Shown here piece after piece: positions 1 through 8,606 of a DNA stretch of 56,235 nt (positions are counted from its first letter, which is position 1; each line of letters starts with the position of its first letter). The DNA comes from Lentzea indica (GTDB lineage Bacteria > Actinomycetota > Actinomycetes > Mycobacteriales > Pseudonocardiaceae), in NCBI RefSeq assembly GCF_012184385.1, contig NZ_VSRL01000036.1:1-56235 (forward strand), in the 5' to 3' direction. A program made the position numbers and the translations under genes. The notes under the pieces were generated by a model, which was not told the origin of the DNA, did no database searches, and saw only the letters and a program-made list of their open reading frames with translations.

Positions 1-592
1 CGAACCGCTCGTGGTCACGGCTCTCCGACGCGGCCACCAGCGCGTAGAGGTGAGCCCACGCGCTGAGCAGCCCGAACGTGTGGCCCTCGCGCAAAGACAG
101 CTCCAGCGCGAGCTTGGCCCGGTAGGTCATCGCCGTCAGCTGGGTGTGGCCGCCGCCGTAGTGACCGAACTCGTGCGCCAGCACCGACCGCAGCTCGCCG
201 ACGTTGAGCCCGGCCACCAGGGGCAGCCCGAGCTCCAGGTAGCGCACGCCACGGCGTTCCCACACGCTCGCGTTCGCGCCGTCGACGAGCCGGATGTCGT
301 CGGGACCGCGCGTGCCCGCGAGGTGCGCCAGCTCGTCGACGTGCCGCCACAGCTCGGGATGTGCGTCGCGGGTCATCTGGAACCCGCTCGGTTCCGGTCG
401 CGCGAACAACGCCCGCAGCGTCGCCCACAGCGCGGGCCCGCCCAGCACCAGCGCGATGACGAGCGTCCAGGAACCGCCCTCCACGTCGCCGATCGAGAAC
501 CGCCAGATCGCGATCGCGGTCAGGCCACCCGCGAGCGCCACCGCGAGCACGAAGAAACCCGCGAGCATCACCAGCGCGAGTGCCGCTCTCAT
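1..592 (-). CDS. M48-family zinc metallopeptidase, membrane-anchored (partial, 3' end outside window)
   Basis: Reading leftward from an ATG at 592-590, the frame stays open to the window edge, so only about 197 N-terminal residues are present. Two hydrophobic segments lie in the first 55 residues (about 5-27 and 36-52). Near residue 155 comes SVLAHEFGHY, the HExxH zinc-binding and catalytic motif of M48 (HtpX/Ste24-like) peptidases. The family degrades or processes membrane proteins, and the catalytic part would face the cytoplasm or membrane surface. The start lies 23 bp after the moeA stop on the same strand, so the two may be co-transcribed. The family is secure from the motif and topology; the substrate is unknown. 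Confidence 0.8.
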   Translation of the reverse strand, partial: MRAALALVMLAGFFVLAVALAGGLTAIAIWRFSIGDVEGGSWTLVIALVLGGPALWATLRALFARPEPSGFQMTRDAHPELWRHVDELAHLAGTRGPDDIRLVDGANASVWERRGVRYLELGLPLVAGLNVGELRSVLAHEFGHYGGGHTQLTAMTYRAKLALELSLREGHTFGLLSAWAHLYALVAASESRDHERF

Positions 593-615
593 CCCCGAGT
601 CCCCCGGCCGCTGTA

Positions 616-1812
616 TTACTGCAGGTGTCTGACGGTGACCTCGGCGCCCGCCGCCAGCTCTGTGACGTCTTCCGGCACCTCGATCAGGCAGTTCGACAGC
701 GCGAGCGCGGACAGCAGGTGCGATCCGGGCCCACCGACCGGCGTCACGACTTGACCGGACGACGGGTCGTACAGGCCACGCCGGAACTGCGTCTTCCCCG
801 CTGGAGACGTCAGCGGAGCCGTCACGGTTGCCCGCGCGGTGGGGCGCTCGGCCTGCGTGTGGCCCATCGACGCGAGCAGTGCGGGCCGCACGAACACCTC
901 GAACGACACCTGCGCGCTCACCGGGTTGCCCGGCAGCGTCAGCACCGGCAGGCCCTCGTACCGACCGGCGCCCTGCGGCCCGCCGGGCTGCATCGCGACC
1001 TTGGTGAACCGCACGTCGTGGGCGGCCAGGGCGTCCTTGACCACCTCGTACGCGCCCGCGCTGACCCCGCCGGACGTCACGATCACGTCCACAGAGCCGA
1101 GGTAGGGCGCCAACGCGCGGTGAAACGCGTCCACGTCGTCCGGCACGAAACGCAGCAGCACGGCGATGCCTCCCGCGTCCCGCACGGAGGAGGCCAGCAT
1201 CATGCCGTTCGACTCGTAGATCTGGCCCGGCTGCAACGGCTGGCCGGGTTCGACCAGCTCGGAGCCCGTCGACAGGACCAGCACGCGCGGACGGCGGCGC
1301 ACCGGCAGCTGGGCGAGCCCGAGCGCGGACGCGAGACCGAGCTGGGACGGGTGCAGCACCGTGCCCGCGACGAGCACCGCGTCGCCCTTCTGCACGTCGT
1401 CGCCCGCGATCCGGATGTTCGCGCCGGCCTCGACGCGCCCGTTGATCGTCACGGTGTCAGTGCCGCCGTCGGTCAGCTCGACCTGGATCACCGCGTCCGC
1501 GCCCGGCGGCACGGGTGCGCCGGTCATGATCCGCTGCACTGTGCCGGGCTCCAGCGGGTTGAGCTGCGTGCGACCCGCGGGGATGTCGTCGGCCACGGGG
1601 AGACGGACCGGTCCGTCTCCGCTGAGGTCGGCGGCGCGCACGGCGTAGCCGTCCATCGCGGAGTTGTCGAACGGCGGCAGGGAGAGCGGTGCGATGACGT
1701 CGGCGGCGAGCACGAGCCCGAGACATTCGTCGAGCGGAAGCTGCAGCACGGGCATCAGCCCGACGAGCTCCGCGACGCGCTGGCGGTGTTCGGCGACAGT
1801 GGTGGGGGACAC
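616..1812 (-). CDS. moeA: Molybdopterin molybdenumtransferase MoeA
   Basis: About 398 residues, the usual MoeA size. MoeA inserts molybdate into adenylated molybdopterin in the cytoplasm, the last common step of molybdenum-cofactor synthesis. Family landmarks are an N-terminal PLDECLGLVLA stretch, DNSAMDGYA, the GAPVPPGADAV segment, a central LSTGSELVEPG, SGGVSAG and the C-terminal LPGNPVSA. I chose the GTG at 1812 (protein begins VSPTTVAEH), which fits the usual MoeA N-terminus; the frame stays open further upstream but that stretch does not look like protein. The cofactor would be needed by the molybdenum hydroxylase encoded at 16.7-20.5 kb. An M48 peptidase gene follows closely. Confidence 0.93.
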   Translation of the reverse strand: MSPTTVAEHRQRVAELVGLMPVLQLPLDECLGLVLAADVIAPLSLPPFDNSAMDGYAVRAADLSGDGPVRLPVADDIPAGRTQLNPLEPGTVQRIMTGAPVPPGADAVIQVELTDGGTDTVTINGRVEAGANIRIAGDDVQKGDAVLVAGTVLHPSQLGLASALGLAQLPVRRRPRVLVLSTGSELVEPGQPLQPGQIYESNGMMLASSVRDAGGIAVLLRFVPDDVDAFHRALAPYLGSVDVIVTSGGVSAGAYEVVKDALAAHDVRFTKVAMQPGGPQGAGRYEGLPVLTLPGNPVSAQVSFEVFVRPALLASMGHTQAERPTARATVTAPLTSPAGKTQFRRGLYDPSSGQVVTPVGGPGSHLLSALALSNCLIEVPEDVTELAAGAEVTVRHLQ

Positions 1813-1883
1813 GACTGCATACTGCCAACGTCGCGGTGATCGTGACGATCGCTTGGACGAGTTCTTCCCCGGAGGTGTTGTTC

Positions 1884-2525
1884 GTGCAGGTCCGGACCAG
1901 GCACACACCGACGTTCGGCGTGGCGAGACTCGTGCTCGCGCCCGGCGAGATGGTGCTGGTCGACCCGATGACCATCGCGGCGACGAGCTACGGGCTCGCG
2001 GTCGAGGTGAAGGGTTCCGGCACCAAGGCCGTGGCGTTGTGCACGGCGGGCGCGGAGGGCGGCTGGATCGACGCGGCACCCGTGCTGCCCGGTGACCTGC
2101 ACCTCGTCGACCTCGACGGGACGCACGGCTGGTGCTTCTACCGGCTCAGCTGGATCGCGTCGAGCAGCACGGTGGCGATGAACCCCGAGGCGCCGCCGTT
2201 GCAGGCGCTCTTCGGCGGCCTCGAAGGCTTCCTGAACTACGCCCAGGGCCAGGGCGCGGTCGTGCTCGCCTGCTACGGCGCGCTCGATCTCGTGACGCTG
2301 GAGGCGGGCGAGGCGGTGACCATCAGCAGCGACCACGTGGTGGCGTTCGCGGAGACCGTGCAATGTCGTCTTCGCCCATCGGTACCGGATGGCGCGCAAT
2401 CCATTCACACCGGTGAGGGCCTGGTGTTCGACTTTGCCGGTCCCGGTGCCGTGCTGACTCAGACGCGCGGACCCCGCCGGCTCACCACCTGGTTGCGCGC
2501 CAACGGAGTCAGCCCACGTTCATGA
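1884..2525 (+). CDS. AIM24 family protein
   Basis: About 213 residues of the beta-rich AIM24 fold, named after a yeast mitochondrial protein. Bacterial members have no firmly assigned activity. The sequence shows the family layout of a repeated glycine-rich beta domain, with no signal peptide and no membrane segment. An upstream start at 1836 is possible, but the GTG at 1884 ([11 protein letters not shown]) has a GGAGG at 1871-1875 with 8-nt spacing and is preferred. It is divergent from moeA, with about 70 bp between starts. A cold-shock gene follows on the same strand after 76 bp. The family call rests on overall resemblance. Confidence 0.6.
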   Translation: MQVRTRHTPTFGVARLVLAPGEMVLVDPMTIAATSYGLAVEVKGSGTKAVALCTAGAEGGWIDAAPVLPGDLHLVDLDGTHGWCFYRLSWIASSSTVAMNPEAPPLQALFGGLEGFLNYAQGQGAVVLACYGALDLVTLEAGEAVTISSDHVVAFAETVQCRLRPSVPDGAQSIHTGEGLVFDFAGPGAVLTQTRGPRRLTTWLRANGVSPRS

Positions 2526-2545
2526 CTCCGTAAGGAGGTATCCGA

Positions 2546-2581
2546 GTGACATTTCTTCTTTTAGCGTTGCGTTCTGCTTGA
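2546..2581 (+). CDS. Possible leader peptide (11 codons) upstream of the cold-shock gene
   Basis: A GTG at 2546 sits 7 nt after a near-perfect Shine-Dalgarno AAGGAGG (2532-2538) and opens the peptide [11 protein letters not shown], ending in TGA at 2579-2581. The stop is 20 nt before the cold-shock start codon. Four of the 11 residues are leucine, and one Leu codon is TTA, which is rare in this GC-rich genome. A Shine-Dalgarno this strong with no longer gene attached is what suggests a translated uORF. It could instead be a chance match in the AIM24-csp spacer. Confidence 0.35.
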   Translation: MTFLLLALRSA

Positions 2582-2601
2582 GTGATCTGAAGGAGGACGC
2601 C

Positions 2602-2808
2602 TTGGCTCTCGGTACCGTCAAGTGGTTCAACTCCGAAAAGGGATACGGCTTCATCGCAACCGACGGCGGGCCCGACGTGTTCGTGCACTACTCGGCTATC
2701 CAGATGGAAGGCTTCCGGACGCTCTCTGAAGGCGACCGGGTGGAGTTCGAGGTGCAGGCAGGACGCGACGGGCGGAGCCAGGCATCGGACGTGCGACGCG
2801 CTGGATAG
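2602..2808 (+). CDS. Cold-shock domain protein (CspA family)
   Basis: A 68-residue single cold-shock domain. It has RNP1-type KGYGFI and RNP2-type VFVHYSAI motifs, and starts with the usual GTVKWFN strand. These small OB-fold proteins bind single-stranded RNA or DNA and act as RNA chaperones in the cytoplasm. I chose the TTG at 2602 because AGGAGG lies at 2591-2596, 5 nt ahead, and because the homologous N-terminus starts here. An earlier in-frame TTG at 2578 would overlap the stop of the candidate leader peptide (TTGA) and add eight residues of uncharacteristic sequence. Confidence 0.93.
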   Translation: MALGTVKWFNSEKGYGFIATDGGPDVFVHYSAIQMEGFRTLSEGDRVEFEVQAGRDGRSQASDVRRAG

Positions 2809-2875
2809 AGATCACTTGGTCAAGCTTCGATGAACCCTGAGCAGCCCGATCTGGGCGCGCGTTAGGCTGCCTCGC

Positions 2876-4099
2876 GTGTCAGAGGACCTGAGCGGTCGGC
2901 GGATCGCGCACTACCGGATCGACGGCGTGCTCGGCCGCGGTGGCATGAGCGTGACCTACAAGGCCACGGACGTGAGACTGGGCAGGAAAGTCGCACTCAA
3001 GGTCATCGGCGAGCACCTCGCGCCCGACGCGGAGTTCCGCGAGCGGTTCGTCGACGAGGCGCGCAACACCTCCGCCATCGACCACGCGAACATCGTGCCC
3101 TTGTACGACTTCGACGAGGTCGAAGGCCTGCTGTACATCGCGATGCGGCTGGTGGACGGCCAGGACCTCTCCGGTCACATCAAGGAGGGGCCGCTCACCC
3201 CGGCGCGCACGCTGACGCTGCTGGCCCAGGTCGCCGAAGCGCTCGACATGCTGCACGGCAAGGGGCTCGTGCACCTCGACGTGAAGCCGGCGAACGTCCT
3301 GGTGACCACCAAGGAAGGCACGCGCGAGCACGTCTACGTCGCCGACTTCGGCCTCACGCGCCGCGGCGCCACCGGTCACCGCACTCGAACGGGTGATTTC
3401 CTCGGCTCGCCGACCTACGCGGCGCCGGAACACCTGCGCGGCGAGCCTGTCGACGGCCGCACCGACCAGTACGCGCTGGCCTGCATGTTGTTCGCGTGCC
3501 TCTCCGGCCGTCCGCCGTTCCAGGGCGGCGTGCAGGAGGTCATCCAGGGCCACCTCGGTCAGACCGTTCCCGCGCTCTCGCAGCTCGTGGCGTTGCCGCC
3601 GGCCATCGACGACGTGATCCGCAAGGGCACCTCGAAGGACCCGTCGCAGCGGTTCCCGAACTGCGCCGAGCTCATCAACGCCGCGCGCGTCGCTCTCGCC
3701 GGGGTCGCGCAGAGCTCGGCTCCCGCTCAGATCGGGCCTCAGTCCGGCTCGATTCCCGCGCAGTCGCCGATGTCAGGACCGACGCCCGTCCAGCAGGGTC
3801 AGTACCAGGGCGGCTACCAGCAGCAGCCGCTGTCCGACCCGGTCCGGCTGCGCCCGCCGAACCAGGTGGGCGTGAGCGCGTTCACGTCGAACCAGAAGGA
3901 ACGGCCGCCGTGGTTCGCGCCGGTCATCGCGGCCGCGGTGGCGATCGTGGTGATCATCATCGTGGTGATCATCCTGTCGCCCCGTGACGAGCCCGCGCGC
4001 CAGCCGAAGACGAGCTCCTCGCCGACGCTGAACATCGGTGACGAGCCGACCTCGAAGAAGCCGCTGCCCACCTCTGTGCCGGTGCGCACCTCTCGCTGA
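2876..4099 (+). CDS. Membrane-anchored Ser/Thr protein kinase (PknB-like kinase domain)
   Basis: A 407-residue kinase starting at GTG 2876. The N-terminal catalytic domain (about 8-270) shows the glycine loop GRGGMSVTYKA, ATP-anchoring lysine in ALKVI, catalytic loop HLDVKPANV, DFG at the start of the activation loop, and the APE-type segment AAPEHLRG. A Pro/Gln-rich linker follows. One transmembrane helix is at about 345-368, then a short Ser/Thr/Pro-rich extracellular tail of about 40 residues. No PASTA repeats are present, so the ligand-sensing tail of true PknB is absent. It phosphorylates cytoplasmic proteins; the substrate and signal are not evident from the neighbours. Confidence 0.93.
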   Translation: MSEDLSGRRIAHYRIDGVLGRGGMSVTYKATDVRLGRKVALKVIGEHLAPDAEFRERFVDEARNTSAIDHANIVPLYDFDEVEGLLYIAMRLVDGQDLSGHIKEGPLTPARTLTLLAQVAEALDMLHGKGLVHLDVKPANVLVTTKEGTREHVYVADFGLTRRGATGHRTRTGDFLGSPTYAAPEHLRGEPVDGRTDQYALACMLFACLSGRPPFQGGVQEVIQGHLGQTVPALSQLVALPPAIDDVIRKGTSKDPSQRFPNCAELINAARVALAGVAQSSAPAQIGPQSGSIPAQSPMSGPTPVQQGQYQGGYQQQPLSDPVRLRPPNQVGVSAFTSNQKERPPWFAPVIAAAVAIVVIIIVVIILSPRDEPARQPKTSSSPTLNIGDEPTSKKPLPTSVPVRTSR

Positions 4100-4116
4100 G
4101 TTCGCTCCGGGTTCGC

Positions 4117-4176
4117 TTGCACTCGCCGTGCCCGAGTGCTAAACACGACTTAGCACTCGGCTGGTCCGAGTGCCAA
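4117..4176 (+). promoter_or_regulatory. CIRCE (HrcA operator) with an extra half-site, and candidate groEL promoter
   Basis: TTAGCACTC (4150-4158), a 9-nt spacer and GAGTGCCAA (4168-4176) match the HrcA-binding CIRCE consensus with one mismatch. A further perfect half-site GAGTGCTAA lies at 4134-4142, so three half-sites sit in tandem. A possible -35 TTGCAC (4117-4122) is 17 nt before TAAACA (4140-4145), overlapping the first half-site. The promoter hexamers are weak evidence; the operator is strong. HrcA repression relieved by heat is the known mode. Confidence 0.85.
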
Positions 4177-4198
4177 AGCAGTGAGGCTGGGACGGTGA

Positions 4199-5947
<1,749 letters not shown>

Positions 5948-5972
5948 GTCCCGCCGCTTGAATCCACTGATC

Positions 5973-6000
5973 GGCCCGGTTCGCTTCGGCGAGCCGGGCC
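5973..6000 (+). terminator. Intrinsic terminator of groEL
   Basis: Arms 5973-5984 and 5989-6000 pair over 12 bp (one G-U) around a TTCG tetraloop, directly followed by TTTCGG. It starts 25 bp after the groEL stop. Confidence 0.85.
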
Positions 6001-6380
6001 TTTCGGCTTTCCGGGCTCGATTTCCAGGGTCTTCGGGGTTGGGTTCGCTCGCCGGGGTGCGCGGGAGGCGCGCTCATGGCGTGGTGGCGTATCGGCAAGC
6101 AGTGAGCCACAAGTTGGCGGTAGTTGGCGGCGTTTCAGGCACCTGTTGGTGGTACTTGCAGGCGCCACAACCACCTCAGGCTCGCGCAAGTCAGCCCCAA
6201 TCGCATCGCGACGGAGTCACGAGACGCAACCACGCTGGAACGCGCCAAACCGCAGAAGGCGACCCCGCTGGAACCGGCGCCAAACCACCGCAACGGCACC
6301 ACCGCAAACCGGAACCCGCCACTGCACAAGCAACCGGAACCGCCGCAAACGGTGCCTGGCAAGCCCAAAACCGCCGCAAA
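6001..6380. other. Non-coding, strand-asymmetric intergenic stretch
   Basis: About 380 bp between the groEL terminator and the G-rich tract. The right part is strongly A/C-rich on the plus strand (G/T-rich on the minus), with repeated ACCGCAAAC-like words. Open frames exist here, including one of 90 codons on the minus strand, but their translations are low-complexity Gly/Cys/Trp-rich sequence without a family look or Shine-Dalgarno. I see no supported gene. It is probably the 3' untranslated region of the sigma-factor operon. Confidence 0.5.
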
Positions 6381-6411
6381 CCCCAGAAACCCAGAAACCC
6401 CAGTCAAACCC
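6381..6411 (-). other. G-quadruplex-type motif directly after a stop codon
   Basis: On the minus strand four G-runs (GGG, GGGG, GGG, GGGG) are separated by loops of 7, 5 and 5 nt, matching the classic G3+N1-7 pattern. The tract begins at the base next to the stop codon of the 6412-6897 gene, so it would lie in that gene's mRNA. Folding and function are inferred only. Confidence 0.55.
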
Positions 6412-6897
6412 TCACAGCATGATCGTCGGTGTCACCACTGTTCGCCCAGGCTCCCCACGCGAATTCACCAGGTGCACCAAAATCTGAGTAGTCCCAGCCG
6501 GCACGTCAGGAAGCACGAACCGCCCACCATCATCAGCCCGCGTGGACGACGACTTGTGGTCGGCCACCCGAACCTCAACGGTGTGCTCCCCGGCGGGCAC
6601 CAGCCACCCGTCGATCCGATGACGCGACCCCGTGGACGTGAAGTTGACCATCAGGGTCAGGTTGTCCACGGTGAACGTGATCGTGCCGGTCTGCCCGCCG
6701 CGCACACCGGCGAACGAGCCCGCGCGTTCCCACCGGGCGACTTCCACGTCCAGGGATTCCAAAGCGATCGCGAACTTCACCCGGTCCACCAGATCGGCGG
6801 GCGGCGGGTCCAGTTCGTCGACGAGCCTGTTCAACTCGGAGAGGACGGCGGTGTCCTCAAGGCCCCTGCGGTCGTCGCGCGGGTCGATCTCGTTCAC
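6412..6897 (-). CDS. Uncharacterised protein coupled to an ECF sigma factor
   Basis: A 161-residue cytoplasmic protein without signal peptide or membrane segment. Residues 1-60 are acidic and helical; this part (LSELNRLVDELDPPPADLVDRV) looks like a small docking region. The rest is beta-rich, with two glycine-rich sandwich-like stretches and a C-terminal ADDGGRFVLPDVPAGT segment like carboxypeptidase-regulatory or transthyretin-like domains. The GTG start (AGGAGG 7 nt ahead) overlaps the sigma-factor stop as GTGA, so translation is coupled. No zinc-finger anti-sigma motif (HxxxCxxC) is present. A sigma-modulating role is only inferred from position. Confidence 0.6.
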   Translation of the reverse strand: MNEIDPRDDRRGLEDTAVLSELNRLVDELDPPPADLVDRVKFAIALESLDVEVARWERAGSFAGVRGGQTGTITFTVDNLTLMVNFTSTGSRHRIDGWLVPAGEHTVEVRVADHKSSSTRADDGGRFVLPDVPAGTTQILVHLVNSRGEPGRTVVTPTIML

Positions 6898-7499
6898 CGC
6901 GATCCTCCTTCCGTCTCCAGGTAGTTGCGCAGCAGTGTCAGACACCGTCCCCTGGTCGGACCGATGCTGCCGTGGGGCATGGCCAGTGCCTCGGCGACCG
7001 CTCGGTACTCGGCGCGCCCCGCGAGCACGGTGAGTCGGAGCAGTTCCTGGCACCTGGTGGTCAGGCGGCCGAACGCGAGCCACAGCCTGCGGTCGCGGTC
7101 GTCCATCAGCGTCACGTCCTCGGGCAGGCCGGTGTCGGACTCGAGCTGTTCGGCGAATTCGTCGGACAGGTGCGTCTCACGCTTGTTGGGTGTCCACGTC
7201 CGGCGTGCTTCACGCCTCGTTGTGACGACCAGGTAGCCGACCAGGGCCTTGGGCTCGTTGATGTTCTCGATGTTCTTCAAGAACGCGAGCCACACGGTTT
7301 GCACGACGTCTTCCGCGGCGGCCCGGTCGAGGCCTTGACCACGGGCGACGTGCCACAGAAGTGGGGTCAGCTCGGTCACCAGCACGTCCAGTGCGTGGCG
7401 GTTGCCTTCGCGCGCGGCCGCGACGCACATCGCGTGCCGTTCGGTGCCTTCAAGCCCGTCCCACGGCGGACGGTCATCCGCCGTGTGCAGCTCATCCAT
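6894..7499 (-). CDS. ECF-type RNA polymerase sigma factor
   Basis: About 201 residues. Region 2 lies in the first half, with AAAEDVVQTVWLAFLKNI as the region 2.2-2.3 core and ARRTW closing it. Region 4 is C-terminal, with a helix-turn-helix around EYRAVAEALAMPHGSIGPTRGRCL. Such proteins direct RNA polymerase to a small set of stress or envelope promoters. The ATG at 7499-7497 is preferred to an upstream in-frame start because GGAGGT lies just ahead and the longer extension looks unlike a protein N-terminus. It is first in a two-gene unit with the coupled 161-residue protein. No classical anti-sigma gene is adjacent. Confidence 0.9.
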   Translation of the reverse strand: MDELHTADDRPPWDGLEGTERHAMCVAAAREGNRHALDVLVTELTPLLWHVARGQGLDRAAAEDVVQTVWLAFLKNIENINEPKALVGYLVVTTRREARRTWTPNKRETHLSDEFAEQLESDTGLPEDVTLMDDRDRRLWLAFGRLTTRCQELLRLTVLAGRAEYRAVAEALAMPHGSIGPTRGRCLTLLRNYLETEGGSR

Positions 7500-7856
7500 G
7501 CAGCACCTCCGATCGGCAGCCCTGTCAGCGCCGTCCGCCAACTCATGAAGGGCTAACTGGGCGGTAGATACAAAATTCACTCGATTGGAGCAGTATCACC
7601 GCCACGCCAATCCTCATCTTCCTCCGGGTATGCCAGCGGCCCGTGATTCCCCCTCCGCATCACGGGCCGCCAGTGGTGGGAGCCTGCGCCAGCCGGCACC
7701 CCTCGAACCGGCTGACGCGTGCTCCACGCCTGAAGAGCGCTCATTCAGATAGAGCGGAACTCAGGCGAGCAGATACAGCCTCTGACGCACGAACCGCCGA
7801 TCTCGCTCCGGATTCACGAAAGCACATCCGGCGGTCACGTTTTCCACCAGCCGTTA
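7500..7856. other. Divergent intergenic region with a stable hairpin (stem 7636-7670)
   Basis: This 357-bp spacer separates the sigma-factor and cutC starts. It holds a perfect 12-bp stem (7636-7647 with 7659-7670) with an 11-nt C-rich loop, and a smaller AGCCGG/CCGGCT stem near 7690-7710. No gene ends here, so an ordinary terminator is not expected. No T-run follows on either strand. No coding frame is convincing. A 5'-leader structure or small-RNA end is possible. Confidence 0.45.
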
Positions 7857-7868
7857 TGGTCTAGACCA
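7857..7868 (+). promoter_or_regulatory. DasR-type dre operator overlapping the cutC start codon
   Basis: TGGTCTAGACCA is a perfect 12-bp palindrome (14 bp with the flanking A/T) and matches the core of the dre consensus known for the GntR-family regulator DasR in Streptomyces. The A of the cutC ATG is its last base. TATGGT (7855-7860) could be a -10 box for a leaderless cutC mRNA, so repressor binding would cover both promoter and start codon. Confidence 0.8.
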
Positions 7869-8527
7869 TGCCGATTCTCGAAGTGATCGCACTCAACGCG
7901 AAGGACGCCGAGGCTGCGCAAGCCGGCGGCGCCGACCGGCTGGAACTGGTCGCCGACATGGCCTCCGACGGTCTCACCCCGTCGATCGCCACCTTCAAGG
8001 AAACCCGATCGGCCACCGACCTGCCGATCCGCGTGATGCTCAGGGACGCCACGGGGTTCGCGCCCGGCAACCTCAAGCAGCTGCGCCGGCAGGCGTGGGA
8101 GCTGCGGGAGGCGGGCGCCACCGAGTTCGTGCTCGGCTTCCTCGACGCGGGGGGTGAGATCGACGAGGGCGTCACTCTCAACCTCGTCGCCGAGCTGGAG
8201 GGGTGTGCCTGGACGTTCCACCGCGCGCTCGACAACTCCGCGGACGTCTTCCGTTCCTGGGAGGTCGTGAAGACGCTCGGCTGCGACACGGTGCTCGCCG
8301 CAGGTAGCCCCAAGGGCGTCGAGGACGGCATCGAGAATCTGAAGAAGCTCGTCACCCAGGCGCCTCCCACGCTGCTCGTCGGTGGCGGCCTCCAAGCGCG
8401 CCACGTCCCAGAACTGCTGGTCGCGGGCGTGACGGGCTTCCACGTCGGCAGCGCGGTTCGCCCAGCGGGGTGGGATTCGCCGGTCGACAGCGCATCGGTT
8501 CGGGAATGGGTCACTCGTCTGGTCTAG
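7868..8527 (+). CDS. cutC: CutC family protein
   Basis: A 219-residue TIM-barrel protein of the CutC family. It has the N-terminal LEVIALNAKDAEAAQAGGADRLELV and the C-terminal strand VTGFHVGSAVRP. The family was named for copper homeostasis in E. coli, but its biochemical activity is not settled. No Shine-Dalgarno precedes the ATG, and a -10-like TATGGT ends 7 nt upstream, so the mRNA may be leaderless. The start codon overlaps one dre palindrome and the TAG stop lies in the centre of a second. It sits directly before a sugar ABC importer and hexosaminidase, where Streptomyces has dasR (divergent), so a role linked to amino-sugar use is worth considering. Confidence 0.88.
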   Translation: MPILEVIALNAKDAEAAQAGGADRLELVADMASDGLTPSIATFKETRSATDLPIRVMLRDATGFAPGNLKQLRRQAWELREAGATEFVLGFLDAGGEIDEGVTLNLVAELEGCAWTFHRALDNSADVFRSWEVVKTLGCDTVLAAGSPKGVEDGIENLKKLVTQAPPTLLVGGGLQARHVPELLVAGVTGFHVGSAVRPAGWDSPVDSASVREWVTRLV

Positions 8528-8553
8528 ACCCTTGCCCTGGACCGTTCTACAGT
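8520..8553 (+). promoter_or_regulatory. Second dre-type operator and candidate promoter of the sugar operon
   Basis: TGGTCTAGACCC (8520-8531) matches the dre core in 11 of 12 bases and contains the cutC stop codon at its centre. TAGACC (8525-8530) is a plausible -35, followed after 17 nt by TACAGT (8548-8553) as -10. The operator would thus overlap the -35 of the importer operon. The operator match is clear; the promoter assignment is inferred. Confidence 0.7.
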
Positions 8554-8606
8554 CACGTTGCTTCCTGTGAAATGGCTGTTGCACCATATGCAATGCGGAG
8601 GGCGCG

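Noticed and set aside
580..1839. Long plus-strand frame of 419 codons antisense to moeA
   Set aside because: It is the shadow of a GC-rich gene; the translation is Arg/Gln/His-rich with no domain.
6135..6407. A 90-codon minus-strand frame in the G/T-rich stretch
   Set aside because: The translation is low-complexity Gly/Cys/Trp/Phe-rich, there is no Shine-Dalgarno, and the skewed base composition alone explains the open frame.
7680..7740. tRNA-like sequence with CCTCGAACC
   Set aside because: No acceptor stem or anticodon arm could be folded around it on either strand.
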